Positions 26,898 to 35,342 of a stretch of DNA of 64,000 nucleotides are shown here, piece after piece. Location of the stretch: NCBI RefSeq assembly GCF_024054175.1, contig NZ_JAMXLA010000001.1, positions 1,170,483-1,234,482 of the forward strand, given 5' to 3'. How positions within the stretch are numbered: position 1 is the first letter of the stretch; the number at the start of each line of letters is the position of its first letter. A program made the translations under genes and the position numbers. The notes below the pieces were generated by a model. The model was not told the origin of the DNA, did not search any database, and worked only from the letters and a program-made list of their open reading frames with translations. The DNA is from Flavobacterium sp. NRK1 (GTDB lineage: Bacteria > Bacteroidota > Bacteroidia > Flavobacteriales > Flavobacteriaceae).

Positions 26898-26933
26898 AAG
26901 TCGTAAAGTCTGAAAGACGAAAGTCCTAAAGCC
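26897..26933 (+). repeat. AAAGTC-type imperfect heptamer repeat
   Basis: About five imperfect copies of AAAGTC(N) in 37 bp directly after the reductase stop, resembling the repeat at 24555-24616 in the bat operon. Looks like a small intergenic repeat family. Confidence 0.55.
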
Positions 26934-26980
26934 ATCATCCAATTTTTTAATTACTAAATCTTTTCAATTTTTAATACAGT

Positions 26981-27733
26981 ATGAAAACAGCATTAATAAC
27001 AGGCGCTACAAGCGGTATAGGCCGTGCTACTGCACGACTGTTTGCTAAAAACCATTACAGGCTTATTATCTGCGGAAGACGCGAAGACCGCCTTGCCGAA
27101 CTACAGGATGAGTTTTCGCCGCTAACAAAAGTACATACGCTAAACTTTGATGTTCGCCATAAAAAATCGGTAGCGCAATCTATAAAGTCACTTCCTAAAG
27201 AGTTTGCCAATATAGATATACTAATAAACAATGCAGGGAATGCCCACGGCCTTGACCCAATAGAAAATGGCGATGTTGATGACTGGGATGCAATGATAGA
27301 CATTAACGTAAAGGGCCTTTTGTATGTTAGTAAAGAGGTTATACCAAGTATGGTAGAACGCAAAAGCGGACATATTATAAACATTGGATCTATTGCAGGA
27401 AAAGAAACCTATACCAACGGTAATGTATATTGTGCAACCAAACATGCTGTCGATGCTATAAACCAGGGCATGCGTATGGATTTAAACCAATATGGCATAC
27501 GCGTTGGTGCTATAAACCCGGGATTGGTTGACACCGAATTTAGCGAAGTACGTTTTAAAGGCGATACCGAACGTGCCAGTAATGTATATAAAGGCTATGA
27601 ACCACTTAAACCGGAAGATATTGCCGATGTTATTCATTTTGTGGTTTCAAGACCTTACCATGTAAATATTGCCGATTTGCTTATACTGCCAACGGCTCAG
27701 GCGAGTGCTACAATAGTTAATAAGAAATTATAG
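26981..27733 (+). CDS. Short-chain dehydrogenase/reductase, YdfG-like
   Basis: 250 aa classical SDR: cofactor motif TGATSGIGRATA (residues 7-18), NNAGNA, catalytic Ser in INIGSIAGKETY, and YCATK (Tyr, Lys). The C-terminal part NPGLVDTEFSEVRFKGDTERA matches the YdfG/3-hydroxy acid dehydrogenase group, NADP-dependent. Substrate unknown. The gene ends in TAG just 1 bp before a 25-bp repeat arm that flanks the next gene. Confidence 0.92.
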   Translation: MKTALITGATSGIGRATARLFAKNHYRLIICGRREDRLAELQDEFSPLTKVHTLNFDVRHKKSVAQSIKSLPKEFANIDILINNAGNAHGLDPIENGDVDDWDAMIDINVKGLLYVSKEVIPSMVERKSGHIINIGSIAGKETYTNGNVYCATKHAVDAINQGMRMDLNQYGIRVGAINPGLVDTEFSEVRFKGDTERASNVYKGYEPLKPEDIADVIHFVVSRPYHVNIADLLILPTAQASATIVNKKL

Positions 27734-27734
27734 A

Positions 27735-27759
27735 GTTATTGAGTTGCGGGTTTCGGGTT
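27735..27759 (+). repeat. Left inverted-repeat arm of four-helix-bundle element
   Basis: Contains GGGTTTCGGGTT at its inner end and matches, inverted, the arm at 28190-28215 over about 22 of 26 positions with one gap. Begins 1 bp after the SDR stop. Confidence 0.7.
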
Positions 27760-27780
27760 GACTTACTCTTATAAATAATT

Positions 27781-28188
27781 ATGGCTAAAATAGAACGTTT
27801 TGAAGATTTACAGGTTTGGCAATTAGCCCGAGAGATATGTAATGATATATGGACACTTTTTGAAACCACATCATTAGGCAAGGATTACGAACTGAAAAAC
27901 CAAATGAGCCGTTGTTCGGGTTCTGTTATGGATAATATTGCGGAAGGTTTTGAAAGAAACGGAAACAGAGAATTTATACAATTTCTGAGTATATCTAAAG
28001 GATCTTGTGGCGAATTGAAATCACAATTGTATAGGGCATTAGATAGAAAACATATATCGCAGGAACAATTTGATATTATAACTGCAAAAGCAGAAATTGA
28101 AAACAAAAAAATTGGTTCATTTATAGTCTATTTAAATTCAAAAGATTACAGAGGCAGTAAATTTTGTAAAACATTTCCGGCTCAATAA
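27781..28188 (+). CDS. Four-helix-bundle protein (S23/IVP, TIGR02436-like)
   Basis: 135 aa, all-helical. Hallmarks: FEDLQVWQLAREI at the N-terminus, NQMSRCSGSVMDNIAEGFER and FLSISKGSCGELKSQLYRAL. The family is known as the protein encoded in intervening sequences of 23S rRNA in Leptospira and is scattered in multiple copies in Bacteroidota and others; related Avd proteins serve diversity-generating retroelements. No reverse transcriptase is nearby. The gene fits inside 481 bp between inverted arms 27735-27759 and 28190-28215. Function is unknown. Confidence 0.9.
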   Translation: MAKIERFEDLQVWQLAREICNDIWTLFETTSLGKDYELKNQMSRCSGSVMDNIAEGFERNGNREFIQFLSISKGSCGELKSQLYRALDRKHISQEQFDIITAKAEIENKKIGSFIVYLNSKDYRGSKFCKTFPAQ

Positions 28189-28189
28189 G

Positions 28190-28215
28190 AACCCGAAACC
28201 CAATAACCCAATAAC
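28190..28215 (-). repeat. Right inverted-repeat arm of four-helix-bundle element
   Basis: Starts 1 bp after the stop of the 135-aa gene. Reads AACCCGAAACCC then two AATAACCC-type units; the reverse complement matches the left arm. Ends 3 bp before the next ATG. Confidence 0.7.
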
Positions 28216-28218
28216 CCG

Positions 28219-29367
28219 ATGATTAACAAACGCCTCTTAATTAAAAACCTGCTCGCTCATAATGACGAGAGCAGCTTTTATGATAAAAAGAGGCAGCTTA
28301 ACCTGCATACCAAAGAGGGTAAAGCTAAGTTTGTTAAACACATATGTGCGCTGTCTAATTCTAACCCCATAAACAATTCTTACATTGTTGTAGGTGCAGA
28401 AGATCATGATAACGAAATACTGGGAACCGATTTTTATGACGATAGCCGTATTCAGAATCTGGTAAATGCCTTTCTGGTAAATCCGCCTTCAATTCAGTAT
28501 GAAAATGTACCCTTTCCAAACCTGCCTAAAGATAAGGTTATAGGGCTGGTTACCATCAAACCAAAAAGCGGTACTTCTTACTTTAAAAAAAATGTTTACA
28601 CCATACCGGCAGGTGCCATTTTTATTCGTCGCGGCAGTAATTCTGTTCCTATAGATGCGCTGGATAATCAAACTCCTGAATATCATCAGAATGCCGAAAC
28701 TGTGGCCGGCATTGAAAACAGCTCCCGAAACAGTATAGAACTTACGCTTGAAGGGGTTATGGACTTTGTAACCAACCGCCACAGAGATATGTCGGCAAAA
28801 TATAAAGTGTTTAAAGAGCTGTTTGTAGTATGCTGGGCAGGCAATAAAAAAGTGGTTAAAGGGCGTACTTACTACTCCCGTGTGGATATTGAACTTATAA
28901 ATGAACAGATCAAACTGTTTTATTCTGCTCTTGATGAGGTAAGCATTGAGTATAACGAAGACAGTTTTTCTATTACAGAATATGTAGCATTAGGGCTAAA
29001 CGACAAAACCAGTTATTATCCGCTTGAGGAAGTAAGCATACGGTTTCAGGATAATGGCTATTATAAAATGGATTCGGTGCTATTGTTTGAGCCTCCGCAA
29101 TATAACCGCAAAATGATGTATCATATTTATAACGCCAACCTCTCGCTTATAGATAAGCTAAATAAAGGCATATCATTATCGGAACGGGAACAGAAAGACC
29201 TGCTTAACCTTTCCTCTACCCTTATGATATGCCACCTTAATGGTTTTACCGAGGCAAAACAAAAGCTTATAGATGCAAAACCGCTATTAAAAGCCTGGCC
29301 CGATGAGCAGGTTTATATTTCGTTTAAAGAAGCTATGCGTGTACTCCGCAAAATGAAATATGCATAA
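28219..29367 (+). CDS. AlbA_2 (Schlafen-type) domain protein
   Basis: 382 aa. The first 150 residues are an AlbA_2/Schlafen-like putative nucleic-acid or ATP-binding domain: KEGKAKFVKHICALSN, then YIVVGAEDHDNEILGTDFYDD, and the closing IFIRRGSNSVPI. The C-terminal half (about 175-382) is helical/mixed; it may be DUF5929, though I am unsure. Such proteins occur as regulators and as parts of defence loci, but nothing else here points to defence. The start is 3 bp from the inverted repeat arm; an in-frame later Met was not needed. Confidence 0.8.
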   Translation: MINKRLLIKNLLAHNDESSFYDKKRQLNLHTKEGKAKFVKHICALSNSNPINNSYIVVGAEDHDNEILGTDFYDDSRIQNLVNAFLVNPPSIQYENVPFPNLPKDKVIGLVTIKPKSGTSYFKKNVYTIPAGAIFIRRGSNSVPIDALDNQTPEYHQNAETVAGIENSSRNSIELTLEGVMDFVTNRHRDMSAKYKVFKELFVVCWAGNKKVVKGRTYYSRVDIELINEQIKLFYSALDEVSIEYNEDSFSITEYVALGLNDKTSYYPLEEVSIRFQDNGYYKMDSVLLFEPPQYNRKMMYHIYNANLSLIDKLNKGISLSEREQKDLLNLSSTLMICHLNGFTEAKQKLIDAKPLLKAWPDEQVYISFKEAMRVLRKMKYA

Positions 29368-29435
29368 AAGTCAATTTTACCTTATGAATAACAATTTGTA
29401 CTACAGTCTTTTTAAAAATTTCGTAAACTTGTAGT

Positions 29436-30164
29436 ATGAGCAGAACATTAGTAATTGGCGATATACATGGCGGATATAAAGCATTGATTCAAATACTTGA
29501 ACGCGCAAAAGTTACAACTACAGACAGGCTTATTTTTTTAGGCGATTATGTAGATGGCTGGGGACAGTCGCCCGAAGTAGTGGACCTGCTTATCAGCTTA
29601 AAAAATACCCATCACTGCATTTTTATGCGTGGAAACCATGATGATTTGCTGCTGGAATGGCTAAAATCAGGCACATATAATGATGAATGGTTTAATCATG
29701 GTGGGAGGCTAACTACCGAAAGCTATAATCTGCTTACCGAAGATAAAAGGCAATTGCATATACTTTTTCTGGAAAGCCTGGAAGATTATTATCTTGATGA
29801 TGACAACCGCCTGTTTGTTCATGCCGGGTTTACAAATCTTAACGGGGTAAAACACGAATACTTTACCCGCCTGTTTTACTGGGAACGCACATTATGGGAA
29901 ACAGCACTTGCGCTGGATAAAAGCATGCCGCGCACCCACCCTAATTACCCCAAACGTTTTACCCTTTATAAAGAAATATTTATAGGCCATACGCCCGTTA
30001 CACGAATTGGGCAAACCGTACCTATAAATATGGCAAATGTATGGAATACTGATACCGGAGCCGCCTTTAAAGGCCCGCTTACTATTTTAGATGCCGATAC
30101 TAAAGAGTACTGGCAAAGCGACCCGGTTTATACTTTATACCCGGATGAAAGTGGCAGAAATTAA
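29436..30164 (+). CDS. Calcineurin-like metallophosphatase
   Basis: 242 aa with the complete PPP-type metal site: GDIHGGYKAL, GDYVDGWGQSPEVVDLL, MRGNHDDLL, VHAGF, and IGHTPVTRIGQT. Bacterial relatives (PrpA/ApaH-like) hydrolyse phosphoproteins or dinucleoside polyphosphates; which applies here cannot be decided. Cytoplasmic, no signal. Stands between the AlbA_2 gene and egtB with 68 and 115 bp gaps; no terminator seen. Confidence 0.9.
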   Translation: MSRTLVIGDIHGGYKALIQILERAKVTTTDRLIFLGDYVDGWGQSPEVVDLLISLKNTHHCIFMRGNHDDLLLEWLKSGTYNDEWFNHGGRLTTESYNLLTEDKRQLHILFLESLEDYYLDDDNRLFVHAGFTNLNGVKHEYFTRLFYWERTLWETALALDKSMPRTHPNYPKRFTLYKEIFIGHTPVTRIGQTVPINMANVWNTDTGAAFKGPLTILDADTKEYWQSDPVYTLYPDESGRN

Positions 30165-30279
30165 GGGTGTCATAACAGCAAAACTGTGTTTTAACAAATG
30201 TTAGTGTTACGTTAAAAAAAGAAGGAAAAAACTAACACGTTGCCATTCTTTGTAAATTAGTAAAACCAACTTTTTTTAA

Positions 30280-31434
30280 ATGACACTTTTAGATCAATAT
30301 ATAAACGTTCGCAAATATACAGAAGAGATTTGCAGACTGCTGCATCCGGAAGACCATGTACCGCAGCCTGTACCCTTTGTAAGTCCGCCTAAATGGCACC
30401 TTGCACACACCACCTGGTTTTTTGAGGAATTTTTGCTAAAACCCCACTTACCAGGCTATAATGTATTTAACGAAGATTTCAGCTTTCTTTTTAACAGCTA
30501 CTATAACAATGTTGGCAAAAGGGTTTTAAGAGCCAACAGGGGCGCTATAACACGCCCTGCAACATCTTATATTATAGAATACCGCCATTATGTAGATATG
30601 CATATGGAACTGCTGCTGCAAACCAAAGCTGCACATCCTGATATACACAGCCTTATAGAACTTGGCTGCAACCATGAGCAGCAGCATCAGGAATTGTTAT
30701 TTACCGATATTAAATATATCCTGTCCTGCAACCCTATATCGCCGATATATAACGAAGATATTACCTGGGAAAACCAGCATAACATTGAAGATGGCTTTGT
30801 TACAATTGATGAAGGCGTATATGAAATTGGTTTTACCGGAGAAGGCTTTAGTTTTGATAATGAGCACAACCGCCACAAGGTATATATTAATTCTTTCGAA
30901 ATTTCCCGATCGCTTGTTACCAATGGTGATTTCATAGAGTTTATAAATGCAGGCGGATACCATAACTTTAACCTTTGGCTTGATGAGGGCTGGAGCTGGG
31001 TAAATGAAAACAAGATTACATCTCCGCTTTACTGGCACAAGGCCGAAAGCGGATGGCAATACTTTACACTATCGGGTATGCAGGATATTGATCCTGATGC
31101 TATGCTTACCCACATTAGCTTTTATGAGGCATTAGCATTTGCCGAATGGAAAAAAATGCGCCTGCCTACCGAAGCCGAATGGGAAGTAGCTTCGGCAGAA
31201 TTTGCTTGGGGCCGCCGCTGGGAATGGACACATAGCGCATACCTGCCCTATCCCGGCTTTGCAAAACCCGAAGGGGCTGTAGGCGAGTACAATGGCAAAT
31301 TTATGATCAACCAAATGGTATTGCGGGGCTCATCATGTGCTACACCCGAAGGGCACGCACGCAGCACATACCGAAACTTTTTTCACCCGGACGAACGCTG
31401 GCAGTTTAACGGCATCCGTCTTGTAAAACTCTAA
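30280..31434 (+). CDS. egtB: Ergothioneine synthase EgtB-like sulfoxide synthase
   Basis: 384 aa. N-terminal DinB_2 domain with the iron-site histidines in place (His43 in WHLAHTTWFFEE; His132 and His136 in CNHEQQHQELL), then a formylglycine-generating-enzyme-like domain ending YNGKFMINQMVLRGSSCATP and RWQFNGIRLVKL. EgtB joins a thiol (gamma-Glu-Cys or cysteine) to hercynine with oxygen to give the sulfoxide. It is slightly shorter than the mycobacterial enzyme. Five bases upstream of egtD, so both form an operon. No egtA, egtC or egtE is here. Confidence 0.9.
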   Translation: MTLLDQYINVRKYTEEICRLLHPEDHVPQPVPFVSPPKWHLAHTTWFFEEFLLKPHLPGYNVFNEDFSFLFNSYYNNVGKRVLRANRGAITRPATSYIIEYRHYVDMHMELLLQTKAAHPDIHSLIELGCNHEQQHQELLFTDIKYILSCNPISPIYNEDITWENQHNIEDGFVTIDEGVYEIGFTGEGFSFDNEHNRHKVYINSFEISRSLVTNGDFIEFINAGGYHNFNLWLDEGWSWVNENKITSPLYWHKAESGWQYFTLSGMQDIDPDAMLTHISFYEALAFAEWKKMRLPTEAEWEVASAEFAWGRRWEWTHSAYLPYPGFAKPEGAVGEYNGKFMINQMVLRGSSCATPEGHARSTYRNFFHPDERWQFNGIRLVKL

Positions 31435-31439
31435 AACAC

Positions 31440-32390
31440 ATGAACACAGCCCTCATAAATCCTTTTGCCGAAGACATACTTGAAGGACTTACCGCAAAAG
31501 AAAAGCATATTTCGTCTAAGTATTTTTATGATGATAACGGCAGTCGTATTTTTATGCAGATAATGCAGATGCCGGAATACTATCCTACTGCCTGCGAATT
31601 TGAAATACTTTCGCAACAGTCGGGTGCTATTTTTAATAAAATAAACCTGCAACAAAAGTTTAATATTATAGAATTTGGCAGTGGCGATGGTACGAAAACC
31701 CGCCAGCTGCTTAAAACTTTTTTAGATAAAGGTGCCGATTTTACCTATATACCCATAGATATTTCACAGGAGGCAAATGATGCCCTTAAACGCAACATGA
31801 AGTCTGTATTGCCGCAACTGAATATAAAACCCCGCACGGGTGATTATTTTGAAGTTCTGGACACTTTACAGGGCGATAAAACTCCTAATTTTTTCTTGTT
31901 CTTAGGTGGAAACATAGGCAATTATAAAAGAGAGGAAGCCCTGGACCTTCTTAAAAAGTTTAATGCCGGAATGAAAAAAGGCGATATGCTGCTAATAGGT
32001 ATGGATTTAAAGAAAAATCCACGTACAGTACAACGCGCCTACGACGATCCGCATGGCATTACACGCGCCTTTAATATGAACTTGCTGCAACGCATAAACC
32101 GCGAACTGGATGCCGATATAAACCTTGATCAGTTTGATTTTTACTGCGATTATAATCCAAAAAGCGGCGAAGTAAACAGTTATTTGGTAAGCCTTAAAAA
32201 ACAGCATTTTCATAGTACGGTACTCAATACAACTTTTCATTTTGAGAAAGATGAGCTTATATGGACAGAACTTTCACAAAAGTATAGTTTTGAGGAAATT
32301 GAATCTCTTGCCGAAGCCGCTGGTTTTAATGCAAGCCATAACTTTTTAGATTGCAGGCATTATTTTACTGATAGTTTGTGGATCAAGTAA
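31440..32390 (+). CDS. egtD: L-histidine N(alpha)-methyltransferase
   Basis: 316 aa, usual size. It trimethylates histidine to hercynine with SAM. N-terminal KYFYDDNGSRIFMQIMQMPE and YYPTACEFEIL are family-typical; the SAM motif is EFGSGDGTKTRQLL, followed by IPIDIS and LFLGGNIGNY. Together with egtB it makes the ergothioneine core. In Bacteroidota, egtD-egtB pairs occur without the rest; the C-S lyase would be elsewhere. Followed by a 216-bp gap with a REP-like repeat and a terminator. Confidence 0.93.
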   Translation: MNTALINPFAEDILEGLTAKEKHISSKYFYDDNGSRIFMQIMQMPEYYPTACEFEILSQQSGAIFNKINLQQKFNIIEFGSGDGTKTRQLLKTFLDKGADFTYIPIDISQEANDALKRNMKSVLPQLNIKPRTGDYFEVLDTLQGDKTPNFFLFLGGNIGNYKREEALDLLKKFNAGMKKGDMLLIGMDLKKNPRTVQRAYDDPHGITRAFNMNLLQRINRELDADINLDQFDFYCDYNPKSGEVNSYLVSLKKQHFHSTVLNTTFHFEKDELIWTELSQKYSFEEIESLAEAAGFNASHNFLDCRHYFTDSLWIK

Positions 32391-32480
32391 GTTATGGTTT
32401 AAAGGTTCAGAATTTTGGGTTGTGATTCTGAGGTAATGAAATGAAGAATCTGTTAGTGCGAAAATAAGTTTCTTTTAGTA

Positions 32481-32520
32481 AACCACCCCGGCTTTCAGCC
32501 ACCCCTCCGAAGGAGGGGAA
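32481..32520 (+). repeat. REP-like double hairpin
   Basis: Two adjacent hairpins: GGCT/AGCC (32490-32500) and CCCCTCC-GAA-GGAGGGG (32502-32518). I recall this CCACCCCGGC...CCCCTCC pattern as a frequent intergenic repeat in Bacteroidota. Confidence 0.6.
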
Positions 32521-32550
32521 GGTTATAACTGAAATTTGTTGTAAAACAAG

Positions 32551-32577
32551 AAAGGCTGCCTTTTAAAGACAGCCTTT
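32551..32577 (-). terminator. Terminator of the aldehyde dehydrogenase gene
   Basis: Stem AAAGGCTG/CAGCCTTT (32551-32558 with 32570-32577) and an interior extension, 29 bp past the stop; the minus-strand T tract after it is weak. Confidence 0.6.
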
Positions 32578-32606
32578 GCTAGTAACACAATATAAAATTA
32601 GATAGA

Positions 32607-34154
32607 TTACAAATCAAATTTGATACCCTGTGCCAATGGCAGCTGTGTACCATAGTTTATAGTATTGGTTTGTCTTCTCATATAGGCTTTCCAAGCATCA
32701 GAACCACTTTCGCGGCCTCCTCCTGTTTCTTTTTCGCCACCAAAAGCACCACCAATTTCAGCACCCGATGTACCAATATTTACATTGGCAATACCACAAT
32801 CAGATCCTGCCTGAGAAAGGAATAACTCCATTTCTCTCATATTATTGGTAAATATAGAAGAAGACAGTCCCTGCGGAACACTGTTCTGCATATCAATTGC
32901 CTCTTCTAAGCTGCTGTACTTCATTACATATAATATCGGTGCAAATGTTTCATGCTGTACAATTTCAAAGCTGTTTTTAGCTTCAATAATGCAAGGTTTT
33001 ACATAGCAGCCGCTTTCATAACCTTCGCCCTGCATAACACCGCCTTCTACAATTACTTTTCCACCTTCGCTTTTAGCTTTTTTAATAGCATTAAGGTAGT
33101 TCCTAACCGAATCTTTATCTATAAGCGGACCTACGTGATTACTACTGTCTAAAGGATTACCTATTTTTAACTGAGCATACGCTTTTTTAAGTACCTCTAT
33201 AGTTTTATCATACATGCTTTCATGAATAATAAGCCTTCTTGTGGTAGTACAACGCTGTCCTGCAGTACCTACCGCGCCAAATACAGCTCCAACAAGTACC
33301 ATATTTAAATCGGCATGTTCAGATACAATAATTGCATTATTCCCACCAAGTTCAAGAATAGTATTTCCAAAACGCTCGGCAACGGTTTTAGATACGTGAC
33401 GGCCTACTTTTGTAGATCCTGTGAAAGAAACCAACGGCATGCGCTTATCATTATTCATAAGGTCGCCATTTTCCCTTCCGTTTATAAGACAGCTAACGCC
33501 TTCCGGAATATCATTTCTTTCTAATACCGTTTTTATAATGTTCTGGCATGCAATACCACATAGCGGAGTTTTTTCGCTTGGTTTCCAAACACAAACATCG
33601 CCACATACCCAAGCCAGCATAGCATTCCAGCTCCATACGGCTACCGGAAAGTTAAATGCAGAAATTATACCTACAATCCCTACCGGATGATATTGCTCAT
33701 ACATACGGTGCATTGGCCTTTCGCTATGCATTGTAAGTCCGTAAAGCTGACGTGATAAACCAACTGCAAAATCGCAGATATCTATCATTTCCTGGACCTC
33801 ACCAAGACCTTCCTGAAGGCTTTTACCCATTTCATAAGAAACAAGCTGGCCAAGAGCTTCTTTATTCTTGCGAAGCTCATCACCCATCTGGCGAACTATT
33901 TCACCTCTTTTAGGAGCAGGAACAAGCCTCCATGTTTTAAAAGCTTCTTCAGCTTTTGCCATAGCAGCTTCATAATCTTCTTTTGTTGAAGATTTTACTT
34001 TAGCTATAAGTGTTCCGTCTACCGGTGAATAGGATTCTATAATAGCACCATTAGCAAAGCTATTGCTTCCGGTTGATGTACCATCATTAATATCTTTTAT
34101 GCCTAATTTAGATAAGGCTTCCTGAATTCCGAATTGGTCGGTAAGTGTTGCCAT
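32607..34154 (-). CDS. ALDH7-type aldehyde dehydrogenase
   Basis: 515 aa. Catalytic Glu in [10 protein letters not shown], catalytic Cys in [13 protein letters not shown], cofactor motif [12 protein letters not shown]. The GQRCTTTRR sequence and length place it in the ALDH7 family: alpha-aminoadipic semialdehyde / piperideine-6-carboxylate dehydrogenase (AmaB) of lysine catabolism, also betaine-aldehyde activities. It is two genes from haaO, where an aminomuconate semialdehyde dehydrogenase (ALDH8) might be expected, but the motifs fit ALDH7. TACATTTG promoter box upstream. Confidence 0.9.
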   Translation of the reverse strand: MATLTDQFGIQEALSKLGIKDINDGTSTGSNSFANGAIIESYSPVDGTLIAKVKSSTKEDYEAAMAKAEEAFKTWRLVPAPKRGEIVRQMGDELRKNKEALGQLVSYEMGKSLQEGLGEVQEMIDICDFAVGLSRQLYGLTMHSERPMHRMYEQYHPVGIVGIISAFNFPVAVWSWNAMLAWVCGDVCVWKPSEKTPLCGIACQNIIKTVLERNDIPEGVSCLINGRENGDLMNNDKRMPLVSFTGSTKVGRHVSKTVAERFGNTILELGGNNAIIVSEHADLNMVLVGAVFGAVGTAGQRCTTTRRLIIHESMYDKTIEVLKKAYAQLKIGNPLDSSNHVGPLIDKDSVRNYLNAIKKAKSEGGKVIVEGGVMQGEGYESGCYVKPCIIEAKNSFEIVQHETFAPILYVMKYSSLEEAIDMQNSVPQGLSSSIFTNNMREMELFLSQAGSDCGIANVNIGTSGAEIGGAFGGEKETGGGRESGSDAWKAYMRRQTNTINYGTQLPLAQGIKFDL

Positions 34155-34186
34155 TTAACTTTTCTATTAAAAATTGTTATATTTTA

Positions 34187-34194
34187 CAAATGTA
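34187..34194 (-). promoter_or_regulatory. -7 promoter box of the aldehyde dehydrogenase
   Basis: TACATTTG on the minus strand, 32 bp before the ATG at 34154; fits TAnnTTTG. Confidence 0.45.
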
Positions 34195-34263
34195 TAGAAT
34201 TTTGATTAATCCGTAATTTATATCCTTTTAATTTAATTTTAAATATAAAATAAACGGTAGATT

Positions 34264-35193
34264 TTAAAAAAAATTCTTTTTTCTGAACAATATCACTCCA
34301 ACTGCAGAAAGCAGTAATGATACACAAACTATAATTGCAAATCCGTAAGGGCTATCCTGTAATGCATTGGGTACATTCATACCGTATAAACTTGCCACAA
34401 GGGTAGGTATCATAAGGATGATAGATATTGATGTAAGCCTTTTCATAACCACATTGAGGTTATTAGATATTACAGATGCATAGGCATCCATCATTCCGGT
34501 AAGTATATTGCTGTAAATATTGGTGGTATCCTGCGCCTGTTTAATTTCAATCTCAACATCTTCCACCATATCAGGGTCAAAAGTATCTTTATAGGTTTTA
34601 AGATTCTTAATTCTGTAAAACAGCAACTCATTACCTTTTAAGGATGTTATAAAATATTCAAGGCATTTTTCCATCCTGAACAGTGCCTGAAGGTCTTCAT
34701 TCCTAACGGATTTTTCAAGGTTGCTCTCGGCATATTTTATACCCAGGTTTATTTGTTTCAGGTACTTTTGAAACCATATACTTGATGAAAGCAGCAGCCT
34801 GAACACCAAAGAAAAATGATCTGATACCGTAATATTTTTACGCTGTGAGTAAGTAACAAAATCTTCTATAAGCTCATTTTCAACAAAACAAAGCGATATG
34901 CATGTTTCATCATTAAAAATAACACCTAACGGCGCAGTTGTATAAGGCAGTTTTAAGTCGTCATTTTTAAAAGGCATCCTCATAACAATAAGGCACCAGC
35001 CATCTTCAAACTCAATACGGGGGCGTTCGTCTATATCGTCAATATCGTTATAAAAAGCCTCCGGAAGTTTTAAGTCTTCAAGTAAGTATCTTTTTTCAGA
35101 CAGGGTTGGGTTTACGGCGCTGATCCAGATAGATTCGGGCTGGCTTGCAGTTGCAGCCATACCTGTAGCATTGTTGTTGTAGTACGTAATCAT
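34264..35193 (-). CDS. CorA family divalent-cation transporter
   Basis: 309 aa from MITYYNNNATGMAAT. Cytoplasmic domain (about 1-245) with long helices, then two membrane helices separated by the selectivity loop YGMNVPNALQDSPYG; the YGMN motif is diagnostic. Family members pass Mg2+, Co2+, Ni2+ or Zn2+. The frame reaches back to 35229, but the Met at 35193 fits other family N-termini that I recall. Same strand as the ALDH (109 bp gap) and haaO (149-bp gap). Confidence 0.92.
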   Translation of the reverse strand: MITYYNNNATGMAATASQPESIWISAVNPTLSEKRYLLEDLKLPEAFYNDIDDIDERPRIEFEDGWCLIVMRMPFKNDDLKLPYTTAPLGVIFNDETCISLCFVENELIEDFVTYSQRKNITVSDHFSLVFRLLLSSSIWFQKYLKQINLGIKYAESNLEKSVRNEDLQALFRMEKCLEYFITSLKGNELLFYRIKNLKTYKDTFDPDMVEDVEIEIKQAQDTTNIYSNILTGMMDAYASVISNNLNVVMKRLTSISIILMIPTLVASLYGMNVPNALQDSPYGFAIIVCVSLLLSAVGVILFRKKNFF

Positions 35194-35342
35194 AAATGCA
35201 TTCCAAATGTTGGTCAACAGGGAATGCACCAGGGCAGTTCCCTATCGAAGATTAATTAATTCCCGATGATGATAATCGTCCATTACTTTTTGTAAAATTT
35301 GGTGCAAAGGTACTGTTTATGATAGTACTAACCTAAAAGTTG

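Noticed and set aside
27781..28188. Diversity-generating retroelement accessory protein (Avd)
   Set aside because: Same fold family, but no reverse transcriptase or variable repeat lies nearby.
26028..29367. A defence island around the AlbA_2 gene
   Set aside because: The neighbours are oxidoreductases and a metallophosphatase, and no effector or sensor genes of known defence systems are seen.
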